Origin: Leptospira sanjuanensis | GTDB lineage: Bacteria; Spirochaetota; Leptospiria; Leptospirales; Leptospiraceae | Length of the DNA stretch: 64,000 bases | Assembly: GCF_022267325.1 (NCBI RefSeq) | Contig: NZ_JAIZBG010000001.1 | Coordinates: 3,592,501 to 3,656,500 of the forward strand | Direction of reading: 5' to 3' | Part shown: positions 15,119 through 30,630 of the stretch, piece after piece | How the letters are laid out: every line of letters starts with the position of its first letter | Position numbering within the stretch: position 1 is the first letter of the stretch | Made by a program: the position numbers and the translations under genes | Notes under the pieces: generated by a model | Told to the model about the DNA's origin: nothing | Database searches by the model: none | The model's input: the letters and a program-made list of their open reading frames with translations, nothing else

Positions 15119-15745
15119 TTACGAATTCTTCCCTTTCAAATTCTCACGCATCCAACGCGCAATCGTCCTTGAATTCTCATCCGTCATCGCTTCTAAGTTA
15201 GAAGCAATCCGTTGCTGAATCTCGGTCGACTTATTCTGGCTGAGCTTGAACTTTCCTTCCATCTTCGTGACTTCGATTTGAAACGCCGCAATCCCTTTTT
15301 GCACGAGATTTCGGAAGAAAGAATCGTTAAAATCCAATTTCCATTCGGAAGAAGGATTCGTTTCGTAGGAAGCGACTAACTGCCCAATCCGTTTCTGAGA
15401 ATCCGCTTCATCCAAAAGCGTAAGATTCCCGGTAACGTGAACGGCGGCATAATTCCATGTGGGAACCGTATGAGGTTCTCCCAACCAAGTCGGAGAGACG
15501 TAACAGTGCGCACCGGAAAAAACGACCAAAACCCGATCGCGAACCTTCTTCCAGTGATCGTTGACTTTTGCAAAATGTCCGTAGAGAAATAACCTGCCGG
15601 ATTCGTCCTTTTCCGGATGAAACACGAGATGAGACGCTTCCAAGGAAGTATCGTCGGCGGAAAACAAAATTCCGAACGGATTTTCACGTATAAACGAGAT
15701 CAACTTATTTTCATCGGTTTCTTCGAACGCTTTTGGAATATACAT
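15119..15745 (-). CDS. PaiB-family FMN-binding protein
   Basis: 208 residues starting MYIPKAFEETDENKLISFIRE, the usual beginning of PaiB-like proteins. Conserved family segments include FGILFSADD..LEASHLVF, LYGHFAKVNDHWK, VLVVFSGAHCYVSPTWL and VPTWNYAAVHVTGNL. Known: the family has a split-barrel FMN-binding fold. Bacillus PaiB was described as a negative regulator of sporulation and protease genes, but many members are simply flavin-binding proteins. Soluble, with no signal peptide. It stands alone on the minus strand, divergent from the antiporter gene across a 359 bp gap. Confidence 0.9.
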   Translation of the reverse strand: MYIPKAFEETDENKLISFIRENPFGILFSADDTSLEASHLVFHPEKDESGRLFLYGHFAKVNDHWKKVRDRVLVVFSGAHCYVSPTWLGEPHTVPTWNYAAVHVTGNLTLLDEADSQKRIGQLVASYETNPSSEWKLDFNDSFFRNLVQKGIAAFQIEVTKMEGKFKLSQNKSTEIQQRIASNLEAMTDENSRTIARWMRENLKGKNS

Positions 15746-16104
15746 ACTTTCCCTCCCGTTCCGAACTTCAATTTTCCGGGAATTTTTGTAAAGAAAATTC
15801 GATCCGTATATTCAATATTTAGAATATATCAAGTCGCATAAAATCCGCTCGCGCGCGAACGAATTTTCATGTTCCAAGCTGTTAAGCCGCATTCCCCTCT
15901 TTTAAAAGCAAAAAAGAACGGAAAGAGAACAGAGGAAAATGAAATCGCCGCGATCAGCCGAAACGAATTGGAAAAAATTCCTTGTACCATTTCCTATTTT
16001 TTGGAAAAAAGGAAGGATAGAAAGTTCTAAATTCGGACTTTCAGGGTCTAATCAGCAATCTCTGAAAACCCAAACTTTATGGAATCCTACTCTTACGGTA
16101 TTGA
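15746..16104. other. Divergent intergenic region with a possible 58-codon leader ORF
   Basis: This region must hold the promoters of both the PaiB-like gene (minus) and the antiporter (plus). On the plus strand ATG 15939, preceded by AGAGG, opens a 58-codon frame (MKSPRSAETNWKKFLVPFPI...) that stops at TGA 16113-16115, overlapping the antiporter ATG at 16105 by 11 bases. The antiporter itself has no clear ribosome-binding site, so coupling through this ORF is possible. The peptide has no recognisable feature. Confidence 0.35.
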
Positions 16105-17574
16105 ATGGAATTTGAATTCGGCACTCTTGTTTTATCCGGCCTGATCATTCTCAGTATCGGGCTTCTGCGCGTTTCCTCCAAATTCGGGGTTCCCTCTCTT
16201 CTCCTCTTTCTTCTGATCGGAATGGCCGCCGGGTCCGATGGACCCGGCGGAATCGACTTCGACAATCCTCTTCTGGCAAGGCAAGTCGGCTCGATCGCGT
16301 TGGCATACATTCTCTTCTCCGGCGGTTTGGAAACGGAATGGCAAAAGATAAAACCCGTTCTCTGGAAAGGAATCGTCTTAGGAAACCTGGGCGTTTTGAT
16401 CACATGGGCGACGATGGGACTCTTTTCCGTTTACGTTCTCGGGTTTTCTCCGATCATCGGCTTCTTATTGGGTGCGGTCGTTTCGTCGACGGACGCCGCC
16501 GCGGTTTTCAACGTCCTCAGAACCAGAAACACGGGGATGAAAAAAGGACTTACATCCTTGCTCGAACTCGAATCGGGAAGCAACGATCCGTTAGCTGTTC
16601 TTTTAACCGTAAGTATTCTCAGTTTGTTAGGACCGCAACCTCCGAGAGCGGGAGAATTGGCGCTTCACATTCTCATGCAATTCTCCATTGGATCGGCGGC
16701 GGGCGTAGCGTTCGGCTACGTGATCTACAAGGGACTCAATCGAATCAAACTCGAATACGAAGGGTTATATCCGGTTTTAATTTCGGCTTCCGTGTTGTTC
16801 GTGTATTCTGCGACCGAATTGATCGGAGGAAACCCGTTCTTAGCGGTTTATATCGCGGGGCTCGTTTTAGGAAATCAGTCCTTCGTTCACAAACGAAGTA
16901 ATCTCCGCTTCTTAGACGGAATCGCTTGGCTCATGCAGATCATCATGTTCTTAACGTTGGGCCTGCTCGTTTATCCGAGCAGAATCCCTCCGTTGTTCGG
17001 AACGGGAATTTTGTTTTCCCTCTTTCTCGTTTTTTTTGCGAGACCGATCGCGGTGTTCATCTCACTCTTTCGGTCCGGTTATAATTTTCGGGAGAAGTTA
17101 TTGGTCTCTTGGATCGGACTTCGAGGAGCGGCCCCGATCATTCTCGCGACATTTCCGTTCGCACAAGGCGTGGAAGGCTCCGATAAGATTTTCCATCTCG
17201 TATTCTTTACCGTTTTAATTTCCCTGTTGTTTCAAGGAACGAGCGTTCCTCAAGTCGTCCGCTGGCTCGGATTGGACGCGCCTTTGGAACAAAGAGCTTC
17301 GTATCCGTTCGAATTCGAAAATCGGGAACAGAGCGATTCCAATCTTTTGGAATTCATCGTTCCTTACGGTTCGAATTCGGTCGGCAAGTTCGTGTATTCG
17401 TTGAACTTTCCGGAAAACTCTCTGATCACCTTGATCTACCGCGGCGACGGACATATCGTTCCAACAGGAAAAACTAAATTAGAAGAAGGTGATGTTCTTT
17501 TGATTCTCACTCCGAAAGGAAGCGAAGACAAGATCCGCGAAATTCTTTCCAAGATGGACGCGCCCGCAACTTAG
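16105..17574 (+). CDS. CPA1/NhaP2-type K+(Na+)/H+ antiporter with RCK_C domain
   Basis: 489 residues. Twelve or so hydrophobic helices fill residues 1-385 and show the CPA antiporter signatures: GAVVSSTDAAAVFNVLR (about 128-144, the TDxxA motif), LELESGSNDPLAVLLT (the ND ion-binding pair) and SWIGLRGAAPIILATFP (the WxGlRGA motif). A cytosolic TrkA_C/RCK_C domain follows (about 415-485, LEFIVPYGSNSVGKFVY to EGDVLLILTPKGSED), as in CvrA/NhaP2, which extrude K+ for volume and pH control. The RCK_C domain suggests ligand gating. No accessory genes are nearby; a GC-rich hairpin lies downstream, before the convergent NAD-kinase-like gene. Confidence 0.92.
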   Translation: MEFEFGTLVLSGLIILSIGLLRVSSKFGVPSLLLFLLIGMAAGSDGPGGIDFDNPLLARQVGSIALAYILFSGGLETEWQKIKPVLWKGIVLGNLGVLITWATMGLFSVYVLGFSPIIGFLLGAVVSSTDAAAVFNVLRTRNTGMKKGLTSLLELESGSNDPLAVLLTVSILSLLGPQPPRAGELALHILMQFSIGSAAGVAFGYVIYKGLNRIKLEYEGLYPVLISASVLFVYSATELIGGNPFLAVYIAGLVLGNQSFVHKRSNLRFLDGIAWLMQIIMFLTLGLLVYPSRIPPLFGTGILFSLFLVFFARPIAVFISLFRSGYNFREKLLVSWIGLRGAAPIILATFPFAQGVEGSDKIFHLVFFTVLISLLFQGTSVPQVVRWLGLDAPLEQRASYPFEFENREQSDSNLLEFIVPYGSNSVGKFVYSLNFPENSLITLIYRGDGHIVPTGKTKLEEGDVLLILTPKGSEDKIREILSKMDAPAT

Positions 17575-17635
17575 GGAAGATCGGGCGGTTCCTGCGAACG
17601 GATTCGTAATTCGATACTGAAATCGAACACGCAGG

Positions 17636-17705
17636 ACCGGGCTTGCTCCGCGCTTCGGCTTTCGCCTTCGGTCGTCTCTAACGAGACGACTGCTTCGCAC
17701 GCTCC
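17636..17705. repeat. GC-rich dispersed element with hairpin, likely bidirectional terminator
   Basis: A GC-rich block between two convergent genes, with a perfect 8-bp stem GTCGTCTC (17671-17678) / GAGACGAC (17683-17690) and loop TAAC, flanked by GCTTCG/CGAAGC-like words. A related GC-rich block with a GTCGTC/GACGAC stem lies at 29749-29830, also between convergent genes. There is no T-tract, so intrinsic termination is plausible but not certain. Confidence 0.55.
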
Positions 17706-17770
17706 GCATCCCTACCGCAGGTTTTCCGGATCAAAGTCGAAAGCCTTGAATCGTAAAAACGAGACTCAGT

Positions 17771-18694
17771 TTAGGATTTTACGACCAAGGTCGCGCTTTC
17801 CGAAGAAACTCCGATTGTAGCGATCGAACCGGAATTAAACTTAAGATAATCGCTTTCGATTCCGTCGCTGAAAATAACCCCGCCTGCGGGCATCAACGAC
17901 TCGATCGTCAACGGAAATCTTTCCGTAAGAACGCCCGCGGTGATTCCGATTTGAGTTCGGACGCTTTGAAACGGCTCGCGCACGGCGAACAAAAGCTGAT
18001 CTTCCTGCAATGCGGGACGTTTGAGCGTTAATTCCTTTTCAAACAGTCCCGTAACTCCATAAGCCATATTGAATATAGAACTGAGCCAACCGGTACTACC
18101 AGCAGGAGTGGAAACGATGATCCCGCTCGAAGATTGTTCTTCCAGATTCCGATTGTACGAAATCTTATATCTCGCGGAAGTATGGGAAGAAGGACCGATA
18201 AACAAGTCGTTGAACGCGAGCAGCCGTTGACCGTCGTTGAGTTTTGCTTCGGCGAAACGAACCGTCTTGGAAGTAAAATTTCCTTCCATCACGTTTTCGA
18301 CCGCGTGCATAAAATTATTCTTATCGAACGGAAGCAGAACACCGTCGTATCGTTCCTTATCCGGATTGACGGCGACGATCGGAACTCCTTTCGAATATTT
18401 CGCCGTGTTCGCGACCAGGCCGTCCTGACCGATCGTAACGATCACGTTCTTTTGCGAAAAAAGAAACGAAGGAACATACATCCGTTCCACGATTTTGGAT
18501 TTGATCTTTTTCGAGATCCTCTTCTGAACGAGATCCAAGGATTCGTGAAAGATCTCGTGTTCCGCTTCGTATTCTTCGAACCTTCCACCGAGCCTTTCGA
18601 TATAAAAACGCGCCTGCTGTTTCGTGTTGAACCGTTCGATCAAAGTTTCCAGGCGCGTTTTGTTCTTAACGATGATCGCGTATTCGACCTTCAT
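17771..18694 (-). CDS. NAD+ kinase-like protein
   Basis: 307 residues. It has the NAD/diacylglycerol-kinase fold signatures, with changes. The GGDG loop is GQDG (residues 89-92, in VIVTIGQDG), the NE-type NAD-binding motif reads FND (161-163), and the TPTGSTAY segment reads STPAGSTGW (195-203); the alternating beta-rich C-terminal domain ends in VSSESATLVVKS. Known: NAD kinases phosphorylate NAD(H) at the 2' hydroxyl. The altered GGDG leaves activity uncertain, although the catalytic Asp is retained. The ATG overlaps the stop of the upstream SPFH gene by four bases (ATGA), implying stoichiometric synthesis with a membrane-raft protein, which is unusual for a housekeeping NAD kinase. Confidence 0.75.
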   Translation of the reverse strand: MKVEYAIIVKNKTRLETLIERFNTKQQARFYIERLGGRFEEYEAEHEIFHESLDLVQKRISKKIKSKIVERMYVPSFLFSQKNVIVTIGQDGLVANTAKYSKGVPIVAVNPDKERYDGVLLPFDKNNFMHAVENVMEGNFTSKTVRFAEAKLNDGQRLLAFNDLFIGPSSHTSARYKISYNRNLEEQSSSGIIVSTPAGSTGWLSSIFNMAYGVTGLFEKELTLKRPALQEDQLLFAVREPFQSVRTQIGITAGVLTERFPLTIESLMPAGGVIFSDGIESDYLKFNSGSIATIGVSSESATLVVKS

Positions 18695-19713
18695 TTTTTG
18701 GAATCTTTCTTTTCCTGAAGAAGATTTTCCAGCAAATCGGGACTGATGTTCAAGCTTCCGATCTTTTCCGCGTTTTCCGCGAGTTGTCTAAAGGCGAGCG
18801 AGATGTTGAATTTCGGATCGGGGTTGTTGTTCAAGGCGACTAACGTTCTCCAGTCGATATCGCGGAACGGTTTCAGAGTCGTTTCCGTAACGAAACCCTG
18901 CGCTTCGGCTTCCTTTTTCTGGTTGGCTGTTTTCATCTCGATGAACTTTTTTCTTTGTTCTTCGACGGCGATGTCGGCCTGAACCTGCATCTCTCTGAGT
19001 TTTCGTTTGTTGTCCGCTTCGAGAATCTTCGCCTCCATCTGCTTTTCGGAAATTTGTTTTTTCTTTTCCTCGACGGCGATCTCGGTGTTCAATTCGCTTT
19101 CTTTGATCTTGCGTTCCTGTTCCACCGCGAAATTTCTTCTTTCATAAATCGCTTGATCCGCTTCCTGCTGAAGACGTTCTCTCGTTTCCGTTTCCAAAGC
19201 CCGTTCCATTTCGGGATTCGGACGGATCGCGAGAATGTTCACGTTCAGAATTTCGATCCCCAACGTGGAAATCGCACTCGAAGTCTGCAAGCCCTGAAGA
19301 ATTTGCGTTTCGATCGTCTTTGCGGAACGGATCGAATCCTTCAGACCGATCCCGTGAATAAAGGAAGAGGTCGAAGTCTGCGCGTAGTTGATGATCCTCT
19401 GGTTCAACTTTTCGATCTCGTTCTTCTTGTACGTTCCGTTGGAATCCACCGTGAAGTCCAAAAGTTCGGACAAAGACTTCGGATTGGAAATCTTATACGT
19501 AATCTGCCCCTGAATCGAAACGGTTTGATAATCGTTCGTGGATTCGTTGAAGATAAAGGGAAGATCGTTACTTCCCAACGGAATCGCCGCGATCGAACTC
19601 GTGGGAGCGAAATAAAAAAATGAAAGACCTCGTCCTTCTTTGGAAACTTTTCCGTTTTTATAAACAATTACATGAGTCATCGAATCGAATTGTATATAAT
19701 TCCATCCAAACAT
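18691..19713 (-). CDS. SPFH/band-7 domain protein
   Basis: 340 residues, with no evident N-terminal membrane helix (MFGWNYIQFDSMTHVIVYKNG). An SPFH/PHB core spans roughly residues 15-185, then a highly charged alanine/glutamate-rich coiled coil (about 185-285, QQEADQAIYERRNFAVEQER onward) and a short C-terminal tail. Known: stomatin/flotillin-type proteins oligomerise on membranes and scaffold partners. The start overlaps nothing upstream; its end shares ATGA with the NAD-kinase-like gene, so the two proteins are probably made and act together. The lack of a transmembrane anchor suggests either peripheral association or a soluble assembly. Confidence 0.88.
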   Translation of the reverse strand: MFGWNYIQFDSMTHVIVYKNGKVSKEGRGLSFFYFAPTSSIAAIPLGSNDLPFIFNESTNDYQTVSIQGQITYKISNPKSLSELLDFTVDSNGTYKKNEIEKLNQRIINYAQTSTSSFIHGIGLKDSIRSAKTIETQILQGLQTSSAISTLGIEILNVNILAIRPNPEMERALETETRERLQQEADQAIYERRNFAVEQERKIKESELNTEIAVEEKKKQISEKQMEAKILEADNKRKLREMQVQADIAVEEQRKKFIEMKTANQKKEAEAQGFVTETTLKPFRDIDWRTLVALNNNPDPKFNISLAFRQLAENAEKIGSLNISPDLLENLLQEKKDSKK

Positions 19714-19720
19714 GATGTTA

Positions 19721-19757
19721 GATTCTCCCGCATTTCGTTTTCCGGTTTCGGAGAATC
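19721..19757. promoter_or_regulatory. Inverted repeat upstream of the SPFH gene
   Basis: Perfect 8-bp arms GATTCTCC (19721-19728) and GGAGAATC (19750-19757) separated by 21 bases, starting seven bases upstream of the SPFH start codon. It could be an operator or a leader stem that covers the ribosome-binding region. No regulator gene is adjacent. Confidence 0.35.
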
Positions 19758-19961
19758 GAATCTTTCAGACTTCATCTTTTCGATCAAATCATTTTATAAC
19801 CTGTTCTTATAATGGAACCGATTCTTTCCGCAGACTTCGTTTGATTCCGTTTTAGCTCCGAAGAAATAATTTCTGTATAACCGTTTTGTTTTTCGCAATA
19901 ATGAATTGACTTTTTTAAAAACACGTGCAGATTTCTTCCACTCTTTAAGGAGAATACGCAA

Positions 19962-20324
19962 ATGTTTCGAATCATCTCAAGATTTTTCCTCGTTCTTCTG
20001 GTGTTCGGTTTTATCTCGACCGCAACCGCTCAGATCGGCCAAATAAACGCTTCTTCCATCAGCGGGAAGTATCGGGTCGCCGGAACCAATCCGGACGGCT
20101 CCTCTTACGGCGGAAGCGTGACGATCACCCAATCGAACGGAGAATATCTTTTTACTTGGACCGTTGCCGGACAAACCTTTACGGGAACCGGAACTCTGGA
20201 TGGAACTACGTTGACCGTGGATTGGGGACAAAACGATCCTGTGATCTACGAAGTGAAAAACGGGGGCAGACTTTTGGAAGGAACCTGGGCAGGCGGAAGC
20301 GCCACGGAGACTTTAAGAAAATAA
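19962..20324 (+). CDS. Small secreted beta-rich protein, unknown function
   Basis: 120 residues from ATG 19962, preceded by AAGGAG with good spacing. There is a signal peptide (MFRIISRFFLVLLVFGFIST, cut after ATA or AQ). The mature part of about 96 residues is rich in Gly, Thr and Ser with alternating hydrophobic strands (SGKYRVAGTNPDGSSYGGSV, TWTVAGQTFTGTGTLDG, LLEGTWAGG), the look of a small beta-barrel or beta-sandwich domain seen as a stand-alone secreted protein in many bacteria. No lipobox, so periplasmic or released. A strong hairpin follows 24 bases after the stop. Function not assigned. Confidence 0.8.
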   Translation: MFRIISRFFLVLLVFGFISTATAQIGQINASSISGKYRVAGTNPDGSSYGGSVTITQSNGEYLFTWTVAGQTFTGTGTLDGTTLTVDWGQNDPVIYEVKNGGRLLEGTWAGGSATETLRK

Positions 20325-20348
20325 GAATATTCGAATATTCTTTTAAAG

Positions 20349-20377
20349 CTTCGCCGAGCCGTTCTTTCTCGGCGAAG
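20349..20377. terminator. Bidirectional terminator hairpin
   Basis: Perfect 10-bp stem CTTCGCCGAG (20349-20358) / CTCGGCGAAG (20368-20377) with a 9-base loop, between the convergent secreted-protein and acyl-CoA-dehydrogenase genes. A T-run precedes it (20341-20344) and serves the minus-strand direction weakly; the plus side has only a short T-rich stretch. Confidence 0.7.
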
Positions 20378-20388
20378 TCATCGTTTCG

Positions 20389-22149
<1,761 letters not shown>

Positions 22150-22166
22150 GGGGACTTTTACCTCTC

Positions 22167-22207
22167 AACTATGCCCAATAGTTAAAACCATCGAGAAGAG
22201 ATGTCAA
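22167..22207 (-). promoter_or_regulatory. Promoter with palindromic operator for the acyl-CoA dehydrogenase
   Basis: Minus strand: consensus -35 TTGACA (22207-22202), 17-base spacer, -10 TAACTA (22184-22179). The perfect palindrome AACTATTGGGCATAGTT (22183-22167; 6-bp arms, 5-base centre) overlaps the -10 box and runs downstream. Repressor binding here would block RNA polymerase directly. The regulator is not encoded next to it. Confidence 0.65.
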
Positions 22208-22221
22208 GCGTACAAAAAGAA

Positions 22222-23687
22222 CTAACCCCCGGTCTTATCCTCTTCTTTCGATTTTTTTAATTTCGGCAGCTCGCCGATCGCAACGGAATACCAAATCGTA
22301 TTTAAGGAATGTTGATAATACGCTTTTCGATACGCGATTTCCGAATCCAAGAAGGAGGTTTCCGAAACCAGAAGTTCCAAACGGGAAGCGGTTTTAAAAC
22401 TGAATCCCCTTCTTTGACTGCTGAGATTGGATTCGGCGGAGTTGCGCGCTTTCGAATATAAAGATAGCAAACGGGCCGAGTTCAAAGAACTTTCATACGC
22501 CTTTCGAATCTCGTCGCTCGCAACGCGTTTAGCCTGCGACAACTGCAATTCCGCTTGTCGTACCGCGGATTCCGCCTGTTTGACTCCGGCGGTGATCGTA
22601 CCCGCGGATAATATAGGCACGTTGATCGACAACTGCATCGTGATGTCTTTGTTCGGAGTCGTGTTGTGTTCCGGGATCGTATAATAGTTGTTCAACGTTA
22701 CCGAAGGCAGGTGCCCTCCCCAGGCTTTTTTCAAATTGAGTTCGGCCATCTTGAGATTCTCTTTTGCGGCGATGACATCGTATCGTTTGGCGATTCTTTC
22801 CTCGGGCGTAAGGTTGTGAGGAATCACGATCGCTTCTTTGGGAATCGCAAGCCTAAGTCCCCCTTCTCCCGCGCCGACAAGACTTTCCAAGGCCATCTCC
22901 GCTTGTTTGAGCTGATACTTAAAATCCTCCAGACCCGCTTCGGAACGGGAAAAAGCCGCTTCCGATCCGCTCAAATCCGCCCGCGTGATTCTCCCTAAGG
23001 AAAAAAGTCTTCTGCGTTCTTGGATGGTTTTACGGACCAATTCCGTCTTTTTCTCCTCCAGAAGAATGATCTCTTTCAACTGGAGAACATTATAATATGC
23101 TTGTGCGATTTCCAGATACAGCCGGCCGGATTCGTAACGAGCCTCGTTCATTCTCACGTTAGTAAGAGCGCCCGCCGCTTTGTATGTCGTATATTGACTT
23201 ACCCCGTTCAGGATCGGAATCGACAACAAAAGTCTCGTCCCGGGGCCGACCGTCGGAGGCAAGCTGCTCGAAGAAGATCCTCCTGTATACGGGTTCGGCT
23301 CCGTATAATACGGGTTAAAGTGAGAATTCGGTCCGGGAATCCGATAAAATTTGTTATATACCAGGGACAAAGAAGGGAAGAAGGACGCGAAGGCCGCCGC
23401 CTTTTGCGAATCCGCCTGTTGAATCGCCTCTTCTTTGAGCGCGATCCGTTCCGTCCGTTCGACCGCGTATGCGTAGAGTTCGTCGATATTCAATTCTTGT
23501 TCGGGAGAAATGTTCCGGATTTTTCCGGTCGTCACTCCTGTGACTTCTTCCAAGCGAGGTTCCACGACTCCGTCGTTGGTTCGGATCGCGGAGTCGTCCG
23601 TACAACCCGCAATCAAAACCGAAAACAGAATTGCGGTCAATGCGAAGCTCGAATAATTATATTCTTTTTTTATAATGTTTTTCGAAA

Positions 23688-23691
<4 letters not shown>
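22222..23691 (-). CDS. TolC/OprM-like outer-membrane efflux lipoprotein
   Basis: 489 residues. The N-terminus ends in a lipobox (LFSVLIAGC, Cys about residue 29), so it is a lipid-anchored outer-membrane factor like OprM. Two OEP repeats follow: long heptad-like helices (for example YLEIAQAYYNVLQLKEIILLEE..RKTIQERRRLFSLGRITRADL and the equivalent second repeat ending in SRLELLVSETSFLDSEIAYRKAY). It forms the trimeric exit duct of a tripartite pump. Its ATG overlaps the stop of the RND gene by four bases (ATGA), so the two are co-translated and surely partners. Confidence 0.92.
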
Positions 23692-26918
<3,227 letters not shown>

Positions 26919-27026
26919 GAAAAACCCCTTAGATGAAATCGAACGAAGAAAGGAACGACCTTGATACGCATTCGACCTATTTTTCCGGTCGCAGGTCCGA
27001 TTTTTTACGGATCCTTCCACTTTCAT

Positions 27027-27375
27027 CCTATAATCTTGAATAATTTTCTGATTATTTCACAGGTTCGAAAATTAGAATACACAATTGTGCTAAAAATAGT
27101 AAAACCACACATCTGAAATTCCCGTTCGCTTGAGTAAATTCCAGGACCGGAAAAGGTTAAGCGTCATCCTAGACTAAACGCTGTTAGCAAATCGGAATAC
27201 AATGACGATAGGTTAATAATTTATGGATCGCCTTCTTACGGAGAATTACCCGAAACTCCTTCGTAAAAAAAATCGAAATTTATTTTAAATCAAATAGGAA
27301 ATTTCTTTCCATTTCGATCGTTTCGTCCAATACTTTGCAGCCGGCTTCTTCTCTTGGAACGCGACGCATATCGTT
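27027..27375. other. Divergent regulatory region between RND pump and histidine kinase
   Basis: About 350 bases (or about 457 if the RND protein starts at 26918), A/T-rich, with no credible gene. A perfect 10-bp palindrome CACAATTGTG at 27080-27089 is the clearest possible operator. The promoters for both divergent genes must lie here, but no box pair stands out enough to call. Confidence 0.4.
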
Positions 27376-29748
<2,373 letters not shown>

Positions 29749-29830
29749 GCGGGCCGCAAGGCGCGAAGCGTCGTCGCAGACGACGAGCGGGGCTCCGCGA
29801 GCCTGAAGGCACGCGACTCGAAGCCGATCA
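29749..29830. repeat. GC-rich dispersed element with hairpin between convergent genes
   Basis: A GC-rich block directly after the kinase stop codon, with stem GTCGTC (29770-29775) / GACGAC (29779-29784) and loop GCA, and nearby GCGAAGC and GCTCCGCGAGC words. It resembles, in reverse orientation, the element at 17636-17705. Its position suggests a transcription-terminating or intergenic dispersed repeat. Confidence 0.5.
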
Positions 29831-29886
29831 CGAAACTATATTCGTTTTTTTGAATATTTTAGCGAGAGGCACGCCCGAAAAGAACT

Positions 29887-30090
29887 TCAAGTCCTTCGAT
29901 TGAGTTCTTCGAGACAGGCGACACAAAGACAATCGTCGTATTCTTTTTTGAGTCGCGCGCTGACTTCCGGTGAAAGTTTCACGGAAAAACACTCGCAGAA
30001 GTTCGCTGCGGCCCCGCATCCGAAAACCTTGCCGCAGCGCCGACAAGGTTTTTGAACGATTCCGATTTTTGAATATTCAACTTCGGACAT
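29887..30090 (-). CDS. Cysteine-rich CWC-family small protein
   Basis: 67 residues. Cysteines are arranged as CRRCGKVFGCGA...FCECF...CLCVACL, the layout of the Cys_rich_CWC family (CxxCgxxFxCG, CxC, CxCxxCL), here with CEC in place of CWC. It is probably a small zinc-binding protein; its function is unknown in any organism as far as I know. No signal peptide. It sits 22 bp upstream of nothing on its own strand except the acetyltransferase gene, which ends the preceding transcript, so the two may be co-transcribed. Confidence 0.8.
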   Translation of the reverse strand: MSEVEYSKIGIVQKPCRRCGKVFGCGAAANFCECFSVKLSPEVSARLKKEYDDCLCVACLEELNRRT

Positions 30091-30112
30091 CAGCTACGCC
30101 GTATCGCAAAGA

Positions 30113-30553
30113 TCAAACGTCCCAGGAATAATGAAAGAAGGTTTCGTCTTTCACGAATCCGATCGACTCGTATAATTTTTGCGCCTTGTGATTGTCGAAC
30201 GCGGTGGAAAGCTGAAGATATTTCGCGTTCGTTCCTCTCGCGAGGACCGCGCTTTGTTCGATGAGCGCCCTTGCTCCGCCCTTCTTTCTATATTCGGGCC
30301 GAACGAAAAGATCGTTTAAAATCCAAGCGCGCTTCATGGACAAGGAAGTGAAAATCGGATACAACTGAGTAAATCCGCAGTATTGATCGCCTTCCATATA
30401 AACGTAGATTTTGGATTCTTGATTGCGGATTCTTTCTTCGATGAAATTTGTCGCACCGGCGAGATCCGATTCTTTCCGATAAAACTGACGATATTCGTCG
30501 AACAATTCCGCGAGTTCGGGTAGGTCTTGTAGGGAGGCTTCTCTGATATTCAT
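30113..30553 (-). CDS. GNAT-family N-acetyltransferase
   Basis: 146 residues from ATG 30553, which has AGGA nine bases upstream; a TTG two codons earlier is the alternative. The GNAT fold is recognisable: the ASLQDLPELAELFDEYRQFY first helix, the WILNDLFVRPEYRKKGGARALI strand-loop with the acetyl-CoA pyrophosphate motif (R/Q-x-x-G-x-A as RKKGGA), and a C-terminal FDNHKAQKLYESIGFVKDE motif. The substrate cannot be told. It precedes the CWC gene on the same strand. Confidence 0.9.
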   Translation of the reverse strand: MNIREASLQDLPELAELFDEYRQFYRKESDLAGATNFIEERIRNQESKIYVYMEGDQYCGFTQLYPIFTSLSMKRAWILNDLFVRPEYRKKGGARALIEQSAVLARGTNAKYLQLSTAFDNHKAQKLYESIGFVKDETFFHYSWDV

Positions 30554-30630
30554 TTTCAATTTTCCTAATAAACCTATTTTTTACGGATTGAAGACTCTAC
30601 AAGTTTAAAAACGAATCCAATCGCTTCGAA

